5,729 nucleotides of DNA from Sutterella sp. UBA1442 (lineage in GTDB: Bacteria > Pseudomonadota > Gammaproteobacteria > Burkholderiales > Burkholderiaceae_F), in NCBI GenBank assembly GCA_002329575.1, contig DCTK01000072.1, positions 16,409 to 22,137 on the forward strand. Direction: 5' to 3'. Below the pieces are notes generated by a model. The model searched no databases. It was not told where the DNA came from and worked only from the letters and a program-made list of their open reading frames with translations. Positions 1 through 5,729 of the stretch are shown one piece after another. The translations under genes and the position numbers were made by a program. The stretch's first letter is position 1, and each line of letters opens with the position of its first letter.

Positions 1-1
1 T

Positions 2-556
2 TCAATGGACGTGACACTGAAGGTCAACGGAGAACATAACCTTCGTAATGCGTTGGCTACAACGGCGGTTGCTTGTGCGATGAATATTTCGCTAGAACAT
101 ATCGCCAAGGGGTTGGAAGCTTTTGAGCCAATTGCCGGTCGCGGAAAGATTTACAACCTTAAGCATTTCACCGTAATTGATGATGCTTATAATGCCAACC
201 CTGATAGTATGAGAGCCTGCATTGATGTGTTGGCTTCTTATCCAGGTCCGCATTTGTTGATTTTGGCGGATATGCGTGAACTTGGCGACAAAAGCCGTCA
301 ATATCACGAGGAAATCGGAGCATATGCTGCAGAACGCGGTATTGAGACGGTGATCGCGACTGGCGAAGATATGCAGTTTGCAATTGACGCTTATAAAGCC
401 AACGGAGGTAAAGAATCTTTATTCGAAGCCAATCGCAAACGCTTTATGGAAGCGGTACTGGAGCGCTCTAAGTCTGTGCACACAATAGCGGTCAAAGGCT
501 CGAATTTTTATAAGCTCAACCAAGTGGTGACGGCACTGACCGCCCTGGAAGATTAA
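2..556 (+). CDS. murF: UDP-N-acetylmuramoyl-tripeptide--D-alanyl-D-alanine ligase, 3' part (5' end outside window)
   Basis: MurF is the cytoplasmic ATP-dependent ligase that joins D-Ala-D-Ala to the UDP-MurNAc tripeptide, the last soluble step of precursor synthesis. Only the end of the central domain and the C-terminal ligase domain are present. The frame is open to the left edge, so the ATG at position 5 is internal and the P-loop and substrate-binding N-terminus lie upstream. Counting that Met as residue 1, GEHNLRNALA (9-18) is the Mur-ligase HN..NALA motif, GRGK (45-48) and IDDAYNANPDSM (58-69) are the MurF C-domain signature, and ADMRELG (88-94) with YHEEIG (100-105) follow. KGSN (164-167) takes the place of the usual KGSR. 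The order HN..NALA, DDAYNANP, DM.ELG, KGS distinguishes MurF from MurC, MurD and MurE. The C-terminus ends normally, and mraY follows after 41 bases. Identity is secure; the Ala at 88 and Asn at 167 are mild oddities. Confidence 0.96.
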   Translation, partial: SMDVTLKVNGEHNLRNALATTAVACAMNISLEHIAKGLEAFEPIAGRGKIYNLKHFTVIDDAYNANPDSMRACIDVLASYPGPHLLILADMRELGDKSRQYHEEIGAYAAERGIETVIATGEDMQFAIDAYKANGGKESLFEANRKRFMEAVLERSKSVHTIAVKGSNFYKLNQVVTALTALED

Positions 557-583
557 TTTTTAGAGTGCGCAAGTATTAGTATC

Positions 584-589
584 GAAGGA
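584..589 (+). promoter_or_regulatory. Shine-Dalgarno site of mraY
   Basis: GAAGGA lies 8 bases before the ATG at 598, near-ideal spacing. It supports that start and shows that mraY can load ribosomes independently, although it lies only 27 bases after the murF stop. The rest of the 41-base spacer holds no clear hairpin or promoter. Confidence 0.75.
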
Positions 590-597
590 CGCCCGAG

Positions 598-1752
598 ATG
601 TTATTGGAATTTTTCCGTTGGATGGGGCAGGAATATCCTGAGTTCCTGGTCTTTAACTACTTAAGTCTGCGAGCGGTTTTAGCAGCGCTGACTGCTCTTT
701 TCGTGGGCTTTTTCGCAGGTCCCGCCACCATCCGTTATTTGCGCAGGATGAAAATGGGGCAAGCCGTTCGCACTGACGGACCGAAAACACACTACGTCAA
801 AGACGGTACACCGACGATGGGCGGCGTGCTCATTTTGATTGCTATTGCGCTTTCGACATTGTTGTGGATGGATTTGAGCAATCGTTACGTATGGGTTGTT
901 CTTTTTGTGACTTTGGGGTTCGGCTGGATTGGTTGGGTTGATGATTATCGTAAAGTTGTACGCCACGATCCCAAAGGAATGAGTGCTAAAGAAAAATTCG
1001 GTTGGCAAACCTTAATCGGATTAGTGGCCTCCGTTTATCTGGCTTTTGCCATCAGTATGCCGGCCAATATGAGCGTTTGGGAGATGGTGATCAGTTGGGT
1101 TCAATCGGGCTTTCCGATGCAGTTACCCTCTCATGCCGACCTCATTATTCCTTTCTTTAAACACTTCGCTTATCCTTTGGGGATTTTCGGCTTTATTGCG
1201 CTGACTTTTATCGTTATTGTGGGTACGAGTAATGCCGTGAATCTTACGGACGGATTAGATGGGTTGGCGATTTTGCCTGCGGCAATGGTCGGCAGTGCAT
1301 TGGGGATCTTCGCCTACGTTGAGGGTCGTGTGGACTTCGCGCACTATTTATTCTTCCCTTACATTCCGGGTGCAGGCGAACTGGTTGTGATTTGTGCGGC
1401 CTTAGCTGGAGCAGGTCTAGCCTTTTTGTGGTTTAACGCTCATCCGGCTCAAGTCTTTATGGGCGATGTCGGTGCGCTGGCCTTAGGAGGAGCGTTAGGA
1501 ACCGTGGCCGTTATTACACGTCAAGAATTCGTGCTTGCCATCATGGGCGGCGTCTTTGTTGTTGAAACGCTTTCGGTCATGATTCAAACGGTGTACTTCC
1601 GCCTCTCAGGTGGCAAACGTATTTTCTTGATGGCGCCAATCCATCATCACTTTGAATTAAAAGGCTGGAAAGAAACTCAAGTTGTGACGCGTTTTTGGAT
1701 CATCACGTTCATTCTCGTTTTGATCGGTCTTTCAACGTTGAAGATTCGTTAG
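598..1752 (+). CDS. mraY: phospho-N-acetylmuramoyl-pentapeptide-transferase (lipid I synthase)
   Basis: MraY is a polytopic inner-membrane enzyme. It transfers phospho-MurNAc-pentapeptide from UDP to undecaprenyl phosphate, giving lipid I. The 384 aa sequence has about ten hydrophobic segments, the first near residues 23-41 and the last near 365-381. Family motifs appear in order: [17 protein letters not shown] (60-76); the VDDYRK block with the Mg-binding, catalytic Asp pair D115/D116; [13 protein letters not shown] (212-224); FMGD (287-290), whose D290 corresponds to E. coli D267; and [11 protein letters not shown] (347-357) with the His triad H349-H351. The DD pair and D290 are 174 residues apart, against about 151 in E. 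coli. The extra residues fall near 151-178, before IIPFFK, in what should be the periplasmic loop after TM4. Betaproteobacterial MraY proteins, as I recall them, run to about 389 aa, so this looks lineage-typical. The start is backed by a well-spaced Shine-Dalgarno. All catalytic residues are present. Confidence 0.98.
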   Translation: MLLEFFRWMGQEYPEFLVFNYLSLRAVLAALTALFVGFFAGPATIRYLRRMKMGQAVRTDGPKTHYVKDGTPTMGGVLILIAIALSTLLWMDLSNRYVWVVLFVTLGFGWIGWVDDYRKVVRHDPKGMSAKEKFGWQTLIGLVASVYLAFAISMPANMSVWEMVISWVQSGFPMQLPSHADLIIPFFKHFAYPLGIFGFIALTFIVIVGTSNAVNLTDGLDGLAILPAAMVGSALGIFAYVEGRVDFAHYLFFPYIPGAGELVVICAALAGAGLAFLWFNAHPAQVFMGDVGALALGGALGTVAVITRQEFVLAIMGGVFVVETLSVMIQTVYFRLSGGKRIFLMAPIHHHFELKGWKETQVVTRFWIITFILVLIGLSTLKIR

Positions 1753-1764
1753 TGCGTAGCACTA
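1750..1764 (+). promoter_or_regulatory. Small stem-loop across the mraY stop codon, abutting the murD ribosome site
   Basis: TAGTGC (1750-1755) and GCACTA (1759-1764) are perfect reverse complements around a 3-base loop, GTA. The stem starts on the mraY stop codon and ends on the first base of the murD Shine-Dalgarno. GTAGCAC also occurs twice (1756-1762 and 1768-1774), so the GTGC at 1752-1755 could pair instead with 1771-1774 and place the Shine-Dalgarno in a loop. It has no U-tract, so it is not an intrinsic terminator. A role in translational coupling is inference; a 6-bp stem can arise by chance. Confidence 0.35.
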
Positions 1765-1768
1765 GGGG
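1764..1768 (+). promoter_or_regulatory. Shine-Dalgarno site of murD
   Basis: AGGGG sits 8 bases before the ATG at 1777 in the 24-base mraY-murD spacer. It is the only purine-rich run there and settles the start, which also places the MurD N-terminal Rossmann motif (IVGLGASG) at the expected distance from Met1. Confidence 0.65.
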
Positions 1769-1776
1769 TAGCACAA

Positions 1777-3243
1777 ATGGAAAAGAAAGCATTGATTGTA
1801 GGGTTAGGCGCATCGGGAGAAGCCTGCGCCCGTTTTCTTTTGCGACGTCATTGGACGGTGATAGCTACCGATACTCGCGAAGCGCCTCCTGCTTTATCAA
1901 AGTTGCAAGGAGTCGATCATTTTTCATTTTGTCCGTTTGCTCAAGCCGCCGAAGCCCTTGAAGGTGCCTCGATTTTAGTGCTCTCGCCGGGCATCTCGCC
2001 TTTTCATTCGCCGGTTGCTCCGTTAGTGGAACAAGCACGTAAAGATGGTGTAGATGTTGTAGGTGAAATTGAGCTTTTTGCTCGAGAATTGGCCCACCTT
2101 AAAGCTGAGCGTGGATATGATCCCAAAGTGATTGCAATTACCGGTACGAATGGGAAGACCACAACTACGGTGTTAACTTCATTGATGGCGGCTGCCGGAG
2201 GCAGAAAAGCTGTAGCTGCCGGCAACATTGGGCCTAATGCGGTCACGGAGCTTGATCGTTACTTAGAAAAAGATGAATTACCTCAAGTGTGGGTGCTGGA
2301 GCTTTCGAGTTTTCAGTTGCAAACGACGTCAAGTTTGCAACCTGATGCGGCCACCATTCTTAACATCACCCAAGATCATCTAGATTGGCACGGCTCCATG
2401 CAAGGCTATTGCGAAGCCAAAGGTCGCATCTTCATGCACGATAAAACCGTGCGTGTACTAAACCGCGATGATGCCAGCGTCATGACCTTTTTAAGTGAAG
2501 GCGCTAAAGCCTGCACGTTTGGTGCCTCGGCCCCTACCATTGCTAACGACTGGGGGTTGGTGAGAGAAGACGGTCTTGTGTGGCTGGCTTTCAATGAGGA
2601 CGATTCGGTGTCGTTATCTAAACGCAAAGTTTTGCAAGGGCACCTTACGCAACGACTGATGCCTGTAGCTGCGCTACATATTCGAGGTCAGCACAACGCG
2701 ATGAATGCATTGGCGGCCTTGGCTCTTATCCATGCGGCTGGCTTGCCTATGGCCGACGCGTTGCGCGCACTTTCACAATATAAGGGCGAGCCGCATCGAG
2801 TGCAGTATGTGATGACTGTTGACGGTGTGGATTACATCGATGATAGTAAAGGAACTAATGTTGGTGCTACGGTAGCGGCATTAGACGGTCTCGGCGCCGA
2901 TGGGACGAAAATTGTCATTATTTTGGGTGGAGACGGCAAAGGTCAAGATTTCTCACCCATTGCTGAGGCGATGGCACGACATGCTCGCGCGGCTGTCTTA
3001 ATCGGACGAGACGCTCCGTATATTGAAAAGGCACTTGCAGGAGCCGCATATCCGATTGAACACGCAAAGACTTTGCCCGAGGCGGTTCAAAAGTGTGCCA
3101 AGATGGCCAAGGCTGGCGATGCTGTGCTTTTGTCGCCCGCTTGCGCAAGCTGGGATATGTTCCGAGACTATGCAGAGCGCTCGCAAATTTTCATCGATAG
3201 TGCACGCGCTTTAGCAGAAAACTCTACTGAGCGGTCGGAGTAA
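1777..3243 (+). CDS. murD: UDP-N-acetylmuramoyl-L-alanine--D-glutamate ligase
   Basis: MurD is the cytoplasmic ATP-dependent ligase that adds D-glutamate to UDP-MurNAc-L-Ala. The three Mur-ligase domains are visible. The N-terminal nucleotide-sugar domain carries IVGLGASGEA (7-16) and LSPGIS (69-74). The central ATPase domain has the P-loop GTNGKTT (123-129), LELSSFQL (174-181), ILNITQDHLDWHG (194-206) and K215, the expected carbamylated lysine in EAKGRIF. The C-terminal domain has GQHNAMNALAALAL (304-317), PHR (339-341), DDSKGTN (355-361), GGDGKGQDF (384-392) and LLSPACASWDMF (451-462). SSFQL and SPACASWD mark it as MurD rather than another Mur ligase. At 488 aa it is about 50 longer than E. 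coli MurD. Part of the excess lies before the P-loop and most of it near residues 275-300, ahead of GQHN; a similar stretch is, as I recall, common in Burkholderiales. The gene is intact, with ftsW starting directly after the stop. Confidence 0.98.
   Translation: MEKKALIVGLGASGEACARFLLRRHWTVIATDTREAPPALSKLQGVDHFSFCPFAQAAEALEGASILVLSPGISPFHSPVAPLVEQARKDGVDVVGEIELFARELAHLKAERGYDPKVIAITGTNGKTTTTVLTSLMAAAGGRKAVAAGNIGPNAVTELDRYLEKDELPQVWVLELSSFQLQTTSSLQPDAATILNITQDHLDWHGSMQGYCEAKGRIFMHDKTVRVLNRDDASVMTFLSEGAKACTFGASAPTIANDWGLVREDGLVWLAFNEDDSVSLSKRKVLQGHLTQRLMPVAALHIRGQHNAMNALAALALIHAAGLPMADALRALSQYKGEPHRVQYVMTVDGVDYIDDSKGTNVGATVAALDGLGADGTKIVIILGGDGKGQDFSPIAEAMARHARAAVLIGRDAPYIEKALAGAAYPIEHAKTLPEAVQKCAKMAKAGDAVLLSPACASWDMFRDYAERSQIFIDSARALAENSTERSE
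3237..3240 (+). promoter_or_regulatory. Possible Shine-Dalgarno of ftsW, inside the end of murD
   Basis: GGAG in the last sense codons of murD is the only candidate. It lies just 3 bases before the ATG at 3244, which is too close for efficient use, and 12 bases before the in-frame ATG at 3253, which is rather far. The TAAATG junction suggests that ribosomes ending murD re-initiate on ftsW. The exact start is therefore uncertain by three codons. Confidence 0.4.
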
Positions 3244-4473
3244 ATGAGTGTAATGATCGACATCAGCCGATTTTTATCGTTTCTTCCATTTGGTCGTAAG
3301 CAAGAAGATAGCTTAGGTCGGCGCTCGTCTTTCGGTACCATTGCACCCATTGATTACAGCGTGATTGCCTGTGGGTTAGCTCTGTTAATTATCGGGCTCG
3401 TGATGGTGTATTCGGCTTCGATTTCGCTCGGTGATTCACCAAAATACAACACTTCGGAAGGGTATTTCGCCACACGTCAAGCCATTTTTATTTTGATAGG
3501 TCTTTTTGCATCAGCTGTCCTCTTTAAAGTGCCGATCGATACTTGGTATCGGTTCTCTTATATTCTCGGTGTATTCGGTATTTTGCTTTTGGGCGCAGTT
3601 TTTATTCCTGGGCTGGGGGTAACGGTTAACGGCTCCGTGCGTTGGATTGGACTGGGACCTATCAACGTCCAGGTTTCTGAAATCGTTAAATATGTGTCTG
3701 TACTTGTGATTGCGCGCTTTGTCGTTAATCGCCAGTACTACATGCACTCTTACACGCGCGGCTTGATCCCGGTGATGCTCTATATCGGCTTAGTAGCGGG
3801 GCTTTTGTCTCTGCAGCCAGACTTGGGTGCGACAGTTGTGATTAGTGCCATTGTGTTGGGGGTGGCATTTTTGGGTGGTTTACGCTGGCGTGTGATTATT
3901 CCGTTGGCTGTAGCCTTAGGCATAGCCATTATTTCCTCCATTGTTTTGTCACCGTGGCGTACTGCACGTGTGTTTGCCTATTTAAATCCGTGGGATATTG
4001 AAAACCAGCTCGGTAAGGCCTATCAGTTGACGCACTCGCTCATTGCCTTCGGTCGAGGCGAATTGTTCGGTGTCGGTTTGGGGGCAAGTGTTGAAAAAAT
4101 GCACTATTTGCCTGAAGCGCACACAGACTTTATTTTGGCTGTGATTGGTGAAGAGCTGGGATTGGTAGGTTTTACGTTAGTGTTGGCTCTATTTTATTGG
4201 CTCGTGCGTCGCTCTTTTGAAATTGGTCGCCAGGCCGTGCGTTTGGAATCGGTGTTTGCCGGCCTTGTTGCACAAGGTGTCGGGCTTTGGATTGGCGTGC
4301 AAGCTTTGATTAATATCGGCGTAGCTTTAGGGCTTTTGCCCACTAAAGGATTGACCCTGCCTCTGGTCAGTTACGGGGGCTCTTCAATCGTTATTACGCT
4401 TGCAGCACTGGCGTTATTACTAAGAGTTGATTATGAAAACCGCCTGTTGATGCGTGGAAAGAGGAAAAGATAG
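3244..4473 (+). CDS. ftsW: SEDS-family septal peptidoglycan glycosyltransferase FtsW
   Basis: FtsW is the inner-membrane SEDS polymerase that, with its class B PBP partner FtsI, polymerises lipid II into septal glycan strands. The 409 aa chain has a cytoplasmic N-terminal tail of about 35 residues and then roughly ten hydrophobic segments (about 38-57, 79-95, 104-122, 147-160, 172-189, 194-211, 216-235, 305-320, 336-362, 376-393). SEDS landmarks are NGSVRWIGLG (129-138), QVSEIVK (143-149), QPDLGATVVI (191-200), GVGLGASVEK (276-285), PEAHTDFILAVIGEELG (290-306) and TLPLVSYGGSS (371-381). D295 in HTDF matches the catalytic Asp (D297 in E. coli FtsW). V144 replaces the usual Pro of QPSE/QPAE. 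The position between murD and murG and the PEAHTDF form favour FtsW over RodA. The start may be 3244 or 3253. The stop overlaps murG by one base. Confidence 0.97.
   Translation: MSVMIDISRFLSFLPFGRKQEDSLGRRSSFGTIAPIDYSVIACGLALLIIGLVMVYSASISLGDSPKYNTSEGYFATRQAIFILIGLFASAVLFKVPIDTWYRFSYILGVFGILLLGAVFIPGLGVTVNGSVRWIGLGPINVQVSEIVKYVSVLVIARFVVNRQYYMHSYTRGLIPVMLYIGLVAGLLSLQPDLGATVVISAIVLGVAFLGGLRWRVIIPLAVALGIAIISSIVLSPWRTARVFAYLNPWDIENQLGKAYQLTHSLIAFGRGELFGVGLGASVEKMHYLPEAHTDFILAVIGEELGLVGFTLVLALFYWLVRRSFEIGRQAVRLESVFAGLVAQGVGLWIGVQALINIGVALGLLPTKGLTLPLVSYGGSSIVITLAALALLLRVDYENRLLMRGKRKR
4461..4465 (+). promoter_or_regulatory. Shine-Dalgarno site of murG, inside the end of ftsW
   Basis: GAGGA in the last codons of ftsW ends 7 bases before the GTG at 4473. 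It decides in favour of that GTG: the first in-frame ATG lies at residue 18, after the essential GTGGH loop, and cannot be the start. Confidence 0.75.
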
Positions 4474-5552
4474 TGACATCGAAACATTTGATCATTGCGG
4501 CTGCGGGAACCGGTGGACACGTGATGCCGGGGTTGGCTGTGGCCGACGAAATGAAAAAACGCGGATGGACCGTCTCTTGGATCGGAACCGAAGTAGGTAT
4601 GGAATCACGATTGGTTGTCAGCCGCAATATCGCTTTTGATGCGTTGGACTTTACCGGTATGCGTGGTAAGGGTTTGGTTCATGCAGTCAAAGGCGCTGTG
4701 AAACTAGTTGGGGCATGCTTTAAAGCGAAGTCCCTTGTCTCGGATCGCCACGCTGATGCGGTATTTTCGACCGGTGGTTACATCGCTGTGCCCGCTGCGT
4801 TTGGCGCTCGCGCTAATGCGAAGGCCCTTGTCATGATGAACTGTGACGCCGGTAGCTTAATGAGTGTTCGTGCTGTCATGCCATGGGCTCAGGCCGTGAT
4901 GTGTGGCTTCGATGGTGAGTGTGCGCATCGAGCAGGGGCGAAGGCCATTGTGTCCGGCAACCCTGTGCGTGAGGATATCCTGGCGTTGCCCGAGCCTTCT
5001 AAACGCTACGAAGGACGTAGTGGACGCCTGAATTTATTGGTTTTTGGCGGTTCTTTGGGCGCTCAGGTACTCAATGAAACATTGCCCGAGGCGTTGGCAA
5101 AATTTGATCCAACAACTCGTCCGATTGTGACGCATCAGTGCGGCCAAAAGCAGCTTTCTGCGGTGAAAGCTCGATATGAAGAGTTGGGCATAGAAGCTAA
5201 CGTTGTGTCCTTTATCGATAACATGGCTTCTGCCTATGCTCGTGCGGATGTTGTTGTGTGCCGCGCTGGCGCCACGACGGTAAGCGAATTGACAGCTGCC
5301 GGTGTGGCGGCCATTTTGGTGCCTTTTGTCGTCTCGACTACTGAACACCAATTGGGTAATGCTCGTTATCTTGAGAGTCATTCGGCGGGTATTTTGCTCG
5401 AACAAAAGCATTTAACGGCTCAAAACCTGTACAACAAACTCTCTGAGCTTGACCGCCCGCAGTTAATCACCATCGCTCAAAATGCTCGAGCGTTGGCTAA
5501 ACGTGATGCTGCAAAAACAGTGGCTGATGCCATCGAGCGGTTGTGTGCCTAA
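4473..5552 (+). CDS. murG: UDP-GlcNAc:lipid I N-acetylglucosaminyltransferase (lipid II synthase)
   Basis: MurG is a peripheral inner-membrane GT-B glycosyltransferase (family GT28) that adds GlcNAc to lipid I, making lipid II, the substrate of FtsW. The 359 aa protein shows the N-domain acceptor loop GTGGHVMPGLAVA (12-24, with H16), TGGYIAVPA (100-108), SGNPVRED (161-168), the second glycine loop FGGSLGAQVLNETLP (191-205), and the donor-binding segment CRAGATTVSEL (263-273), where E272 should contact the UDP ribose. EHQLGNARYL (291-300) supplies the conserved Gln and Asn-Ala. Where E. coli has HEQN, this protein has MNCD (122-125), followed by AGSLMSVR; I recall Asn-Ala-Asp-type sequences here in some Burkholderiales MurG, so this is probably a lineage variant. 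Translation starts at a GTG that overlaps the ftsW stop (TAGTG), a coupling arrangement. Length is normal and no frame break is seen. Confidence 0.97.
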   Translation: MTSKHLIIAAAGTGGHVMPGLAVADEMKKRGWTVSWIGTEVGMESRLVVSRNIAFDALDFTGMRGKGLVHAVKGAVKLVGACFKAKSLVSDRHADAVFSTGGYIAVPAAFGARANAKALVMMNCDAGSLMSVRAVMPWAQAVMCGFDGECAHRAGAKAIVSGNPVREDILALPEPSKRYEGRSGRLNLLVFGGSLGAQVLNETLPEALAKFDPTTRPIVTHQCGQKQLSAVKARYEELGIEANVVSFIDNMASAYARADVVVCRAGATTVSELTAAGVAAILVPFVVSTTEHQLGNARYLESHSAGILLEQKHLTAQNLYNKLSELDRPQLITIAQNARALAKRDAAKTVADAIERLCA

Positions 5553-5597
5553 TGCTTTAAACTTCATCTTTTATGCTTTTTGTTTTGGGCAAGAGCT
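5553..5597 (+). other. T-rich murG-murC spacer
   Basis: These 45 bases are clearly richer in T than the rest of the window. ATGCTTT occurs at 5552-5558 and again at 5573-5579, 21 bases apart. I see no stem-loop, so the T runs do not make an intrinsic terminator, and no -35/-10 pair of acceptable spacing. The upstream signal for murC is weak: GGG at 5587-5589 is well placed but short, and AAGAG at 5591-5595 is only 2 bases from the ATG. Confidence 0.5.
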
Positions 5598-5729
5598 ATG
5601 AAATTTGCTGTTAACAAGATTCATTTTGTCGGTATCGGCGGCACTGGGATGAACGGTATTGCTGAAGTGCTCGTAACGCTTGGATATCACGTAACGGGTT
5701 CCGACATGGCCGATAATGCGGCAACACAA
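5598..5729 (+). CDS. murC: UDP-N-acetylmuramate--L-alanine ligase, 5' part (3' end outside window)
   Basis: MurC is the cytoplasmic ATP-dependent ligase that adds L-alanine to UDP-MurNAc, the first peptide step. Only 44 codons are present, and the frame is still open at the right edge. They hold the MurC N-terminal Rossmann signature [18 protein letters not shown] (8-25), then LGYHVTGSD (28-36), where D36 ends the second strand of the nucleotide-sugar fold. The [14 protein letters not shown] form separates MurC from MurD and MurE, and the place after murG is the canonical one. The family usually has GAGMSG or GSGMSG; here it is GTGMNG. The ATG at 5598 puts the motif at the normal distance from the N-terminus. 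A TTG at 5580 is also in frame but has no ribosome site. The P-loop and ligase domains lie outside the window, so integrity of the gene cannot be judged. Confidence 0.95.
   Translation, partial: MKFAVNKIHFVGIGGTGMNGIAEVLVTLGYHVTGSDMADNAATQ

Noticed and set aside
5..556. ATG at 5 as the true start of a short 183 aa protein
   Set aside because: The frame is open upstream to the window edge, and the protein begins in the middle of the MurF central domain, so this is the truncated end of a full murF.
679..1008. 109-codon open frame on the - strand inside mraY
   Set aside because: It is antisense to invariant MraY motifs, its translation resembles no family, and it has no flanking signals.
1695..1961. 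88-codon + strand frame bridging the mraY end and murD start
   Set aside because: It overlaps both genes out of frame, including the conserved MurD Rossmann motif; the translation is low-complexity Arg/Ser-rich and unlike a protein family.
5289..5317. TTGACA followed 17 bases later by CATTTT, a possible internal promoter for murC
   Set aside because: The -35 is perfect, but the -10 matches only 3 of 6 bases, and the TTGACA encodes the conserved SELTAAG part of MurG, so it is explained by protein constraint.
5034..5411. 125-codon open frame on the - strand inside murG
   Set aside because: It lies wholly opposite conserved MurG motifs (GGSLGA to EHQ..NA), has no recognisable domain and no ribosome site I can see; it is a shadow of the coding strand.
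5552..5560. Two-codon ORF ATG-CTT-TAA overlapping the murG stop (TAATG)
   Set aside because: Such a minimal frame arises easily by chance, and no ribosome site at proper spacing supports it.
5571..5589. T runs before murC as an intrinsic terminator
   Set aside because: No GC-rich stem precedes the T runs, and the gene downstream is the expected next member of the operon.
1..5729. A novel or accessory system hidden in the window
   Set aside because: Nearly every base is used by six standard dcw genes in standard order, with spacers of 45 bases or less; no foreign gene, repeat array or mobile-element signature was seen on either strand.

Overview
The window is a stretch of a bacterial division and cell wall (dcw) cluster. 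It holds six genes, all on the + strand and in the canonical proteobacterial order: murF (3' part only), mraY, murD, ftsW, murG and murC (first 44 codons only). No RNA gene, mobile element, CRISPR array, repeat family or antisense gene can be supported, and no intergenic gap exceeds 45 bases.

The likely source is a betaproteobacterium of the order Burkholderiales. This rests on recalled family features: MraY is 384 aa (about 360 in E. coli) with extra residues in the region between TM4 and TM5; MurD is 488 aa (438 in E. coli) with an extra stretch before its GQHN motif; and MurG has VVSTTEHQ..NA where E. coli has a DRQQYWNA-type sequence. Base composition looks close to balanced, which is low for Burkholderia or Bordetella. 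A host-associated lineage such as the Sutterellaceae is possible, but that is a guess.

Layout: 2-556 murF C-terminal part; 557-597 spacer with a good Shine-Dalgarno; 598-1752 mraY; 1753-1776 spacer with a small hairpin over the mraY stop; 1777-3243 murD; 3244-4473 ftsW, starting on the base after the murD stop; 4473-5552 murG, with a GTG start overlapping the ftsW stop by one base; 5553-5597 T-rich spacer; 5598-5729 murC start. The tight packing indicates one polycistronic transcript with translational coupling. No promoter or terminator is visible inside the window.

The products act in one pathway. MurC and MurD add L-Ala and D-Glu to UDP-MurNAc. MurF adds the D-Ala-D-Ala dipeptide. MraY moves the pentapeptide sugar to undecaprenyl phosphate (lipid I), MurG adds GlcNAc (lipid II), and FtsW polymerises lipid II at the septum. 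I found no undescribed system. The points worth a second look are departures from textbook motifs in MurG, FtsW and MurF, clade-type insertions in MraY and MurD, and features of the gene junctions.
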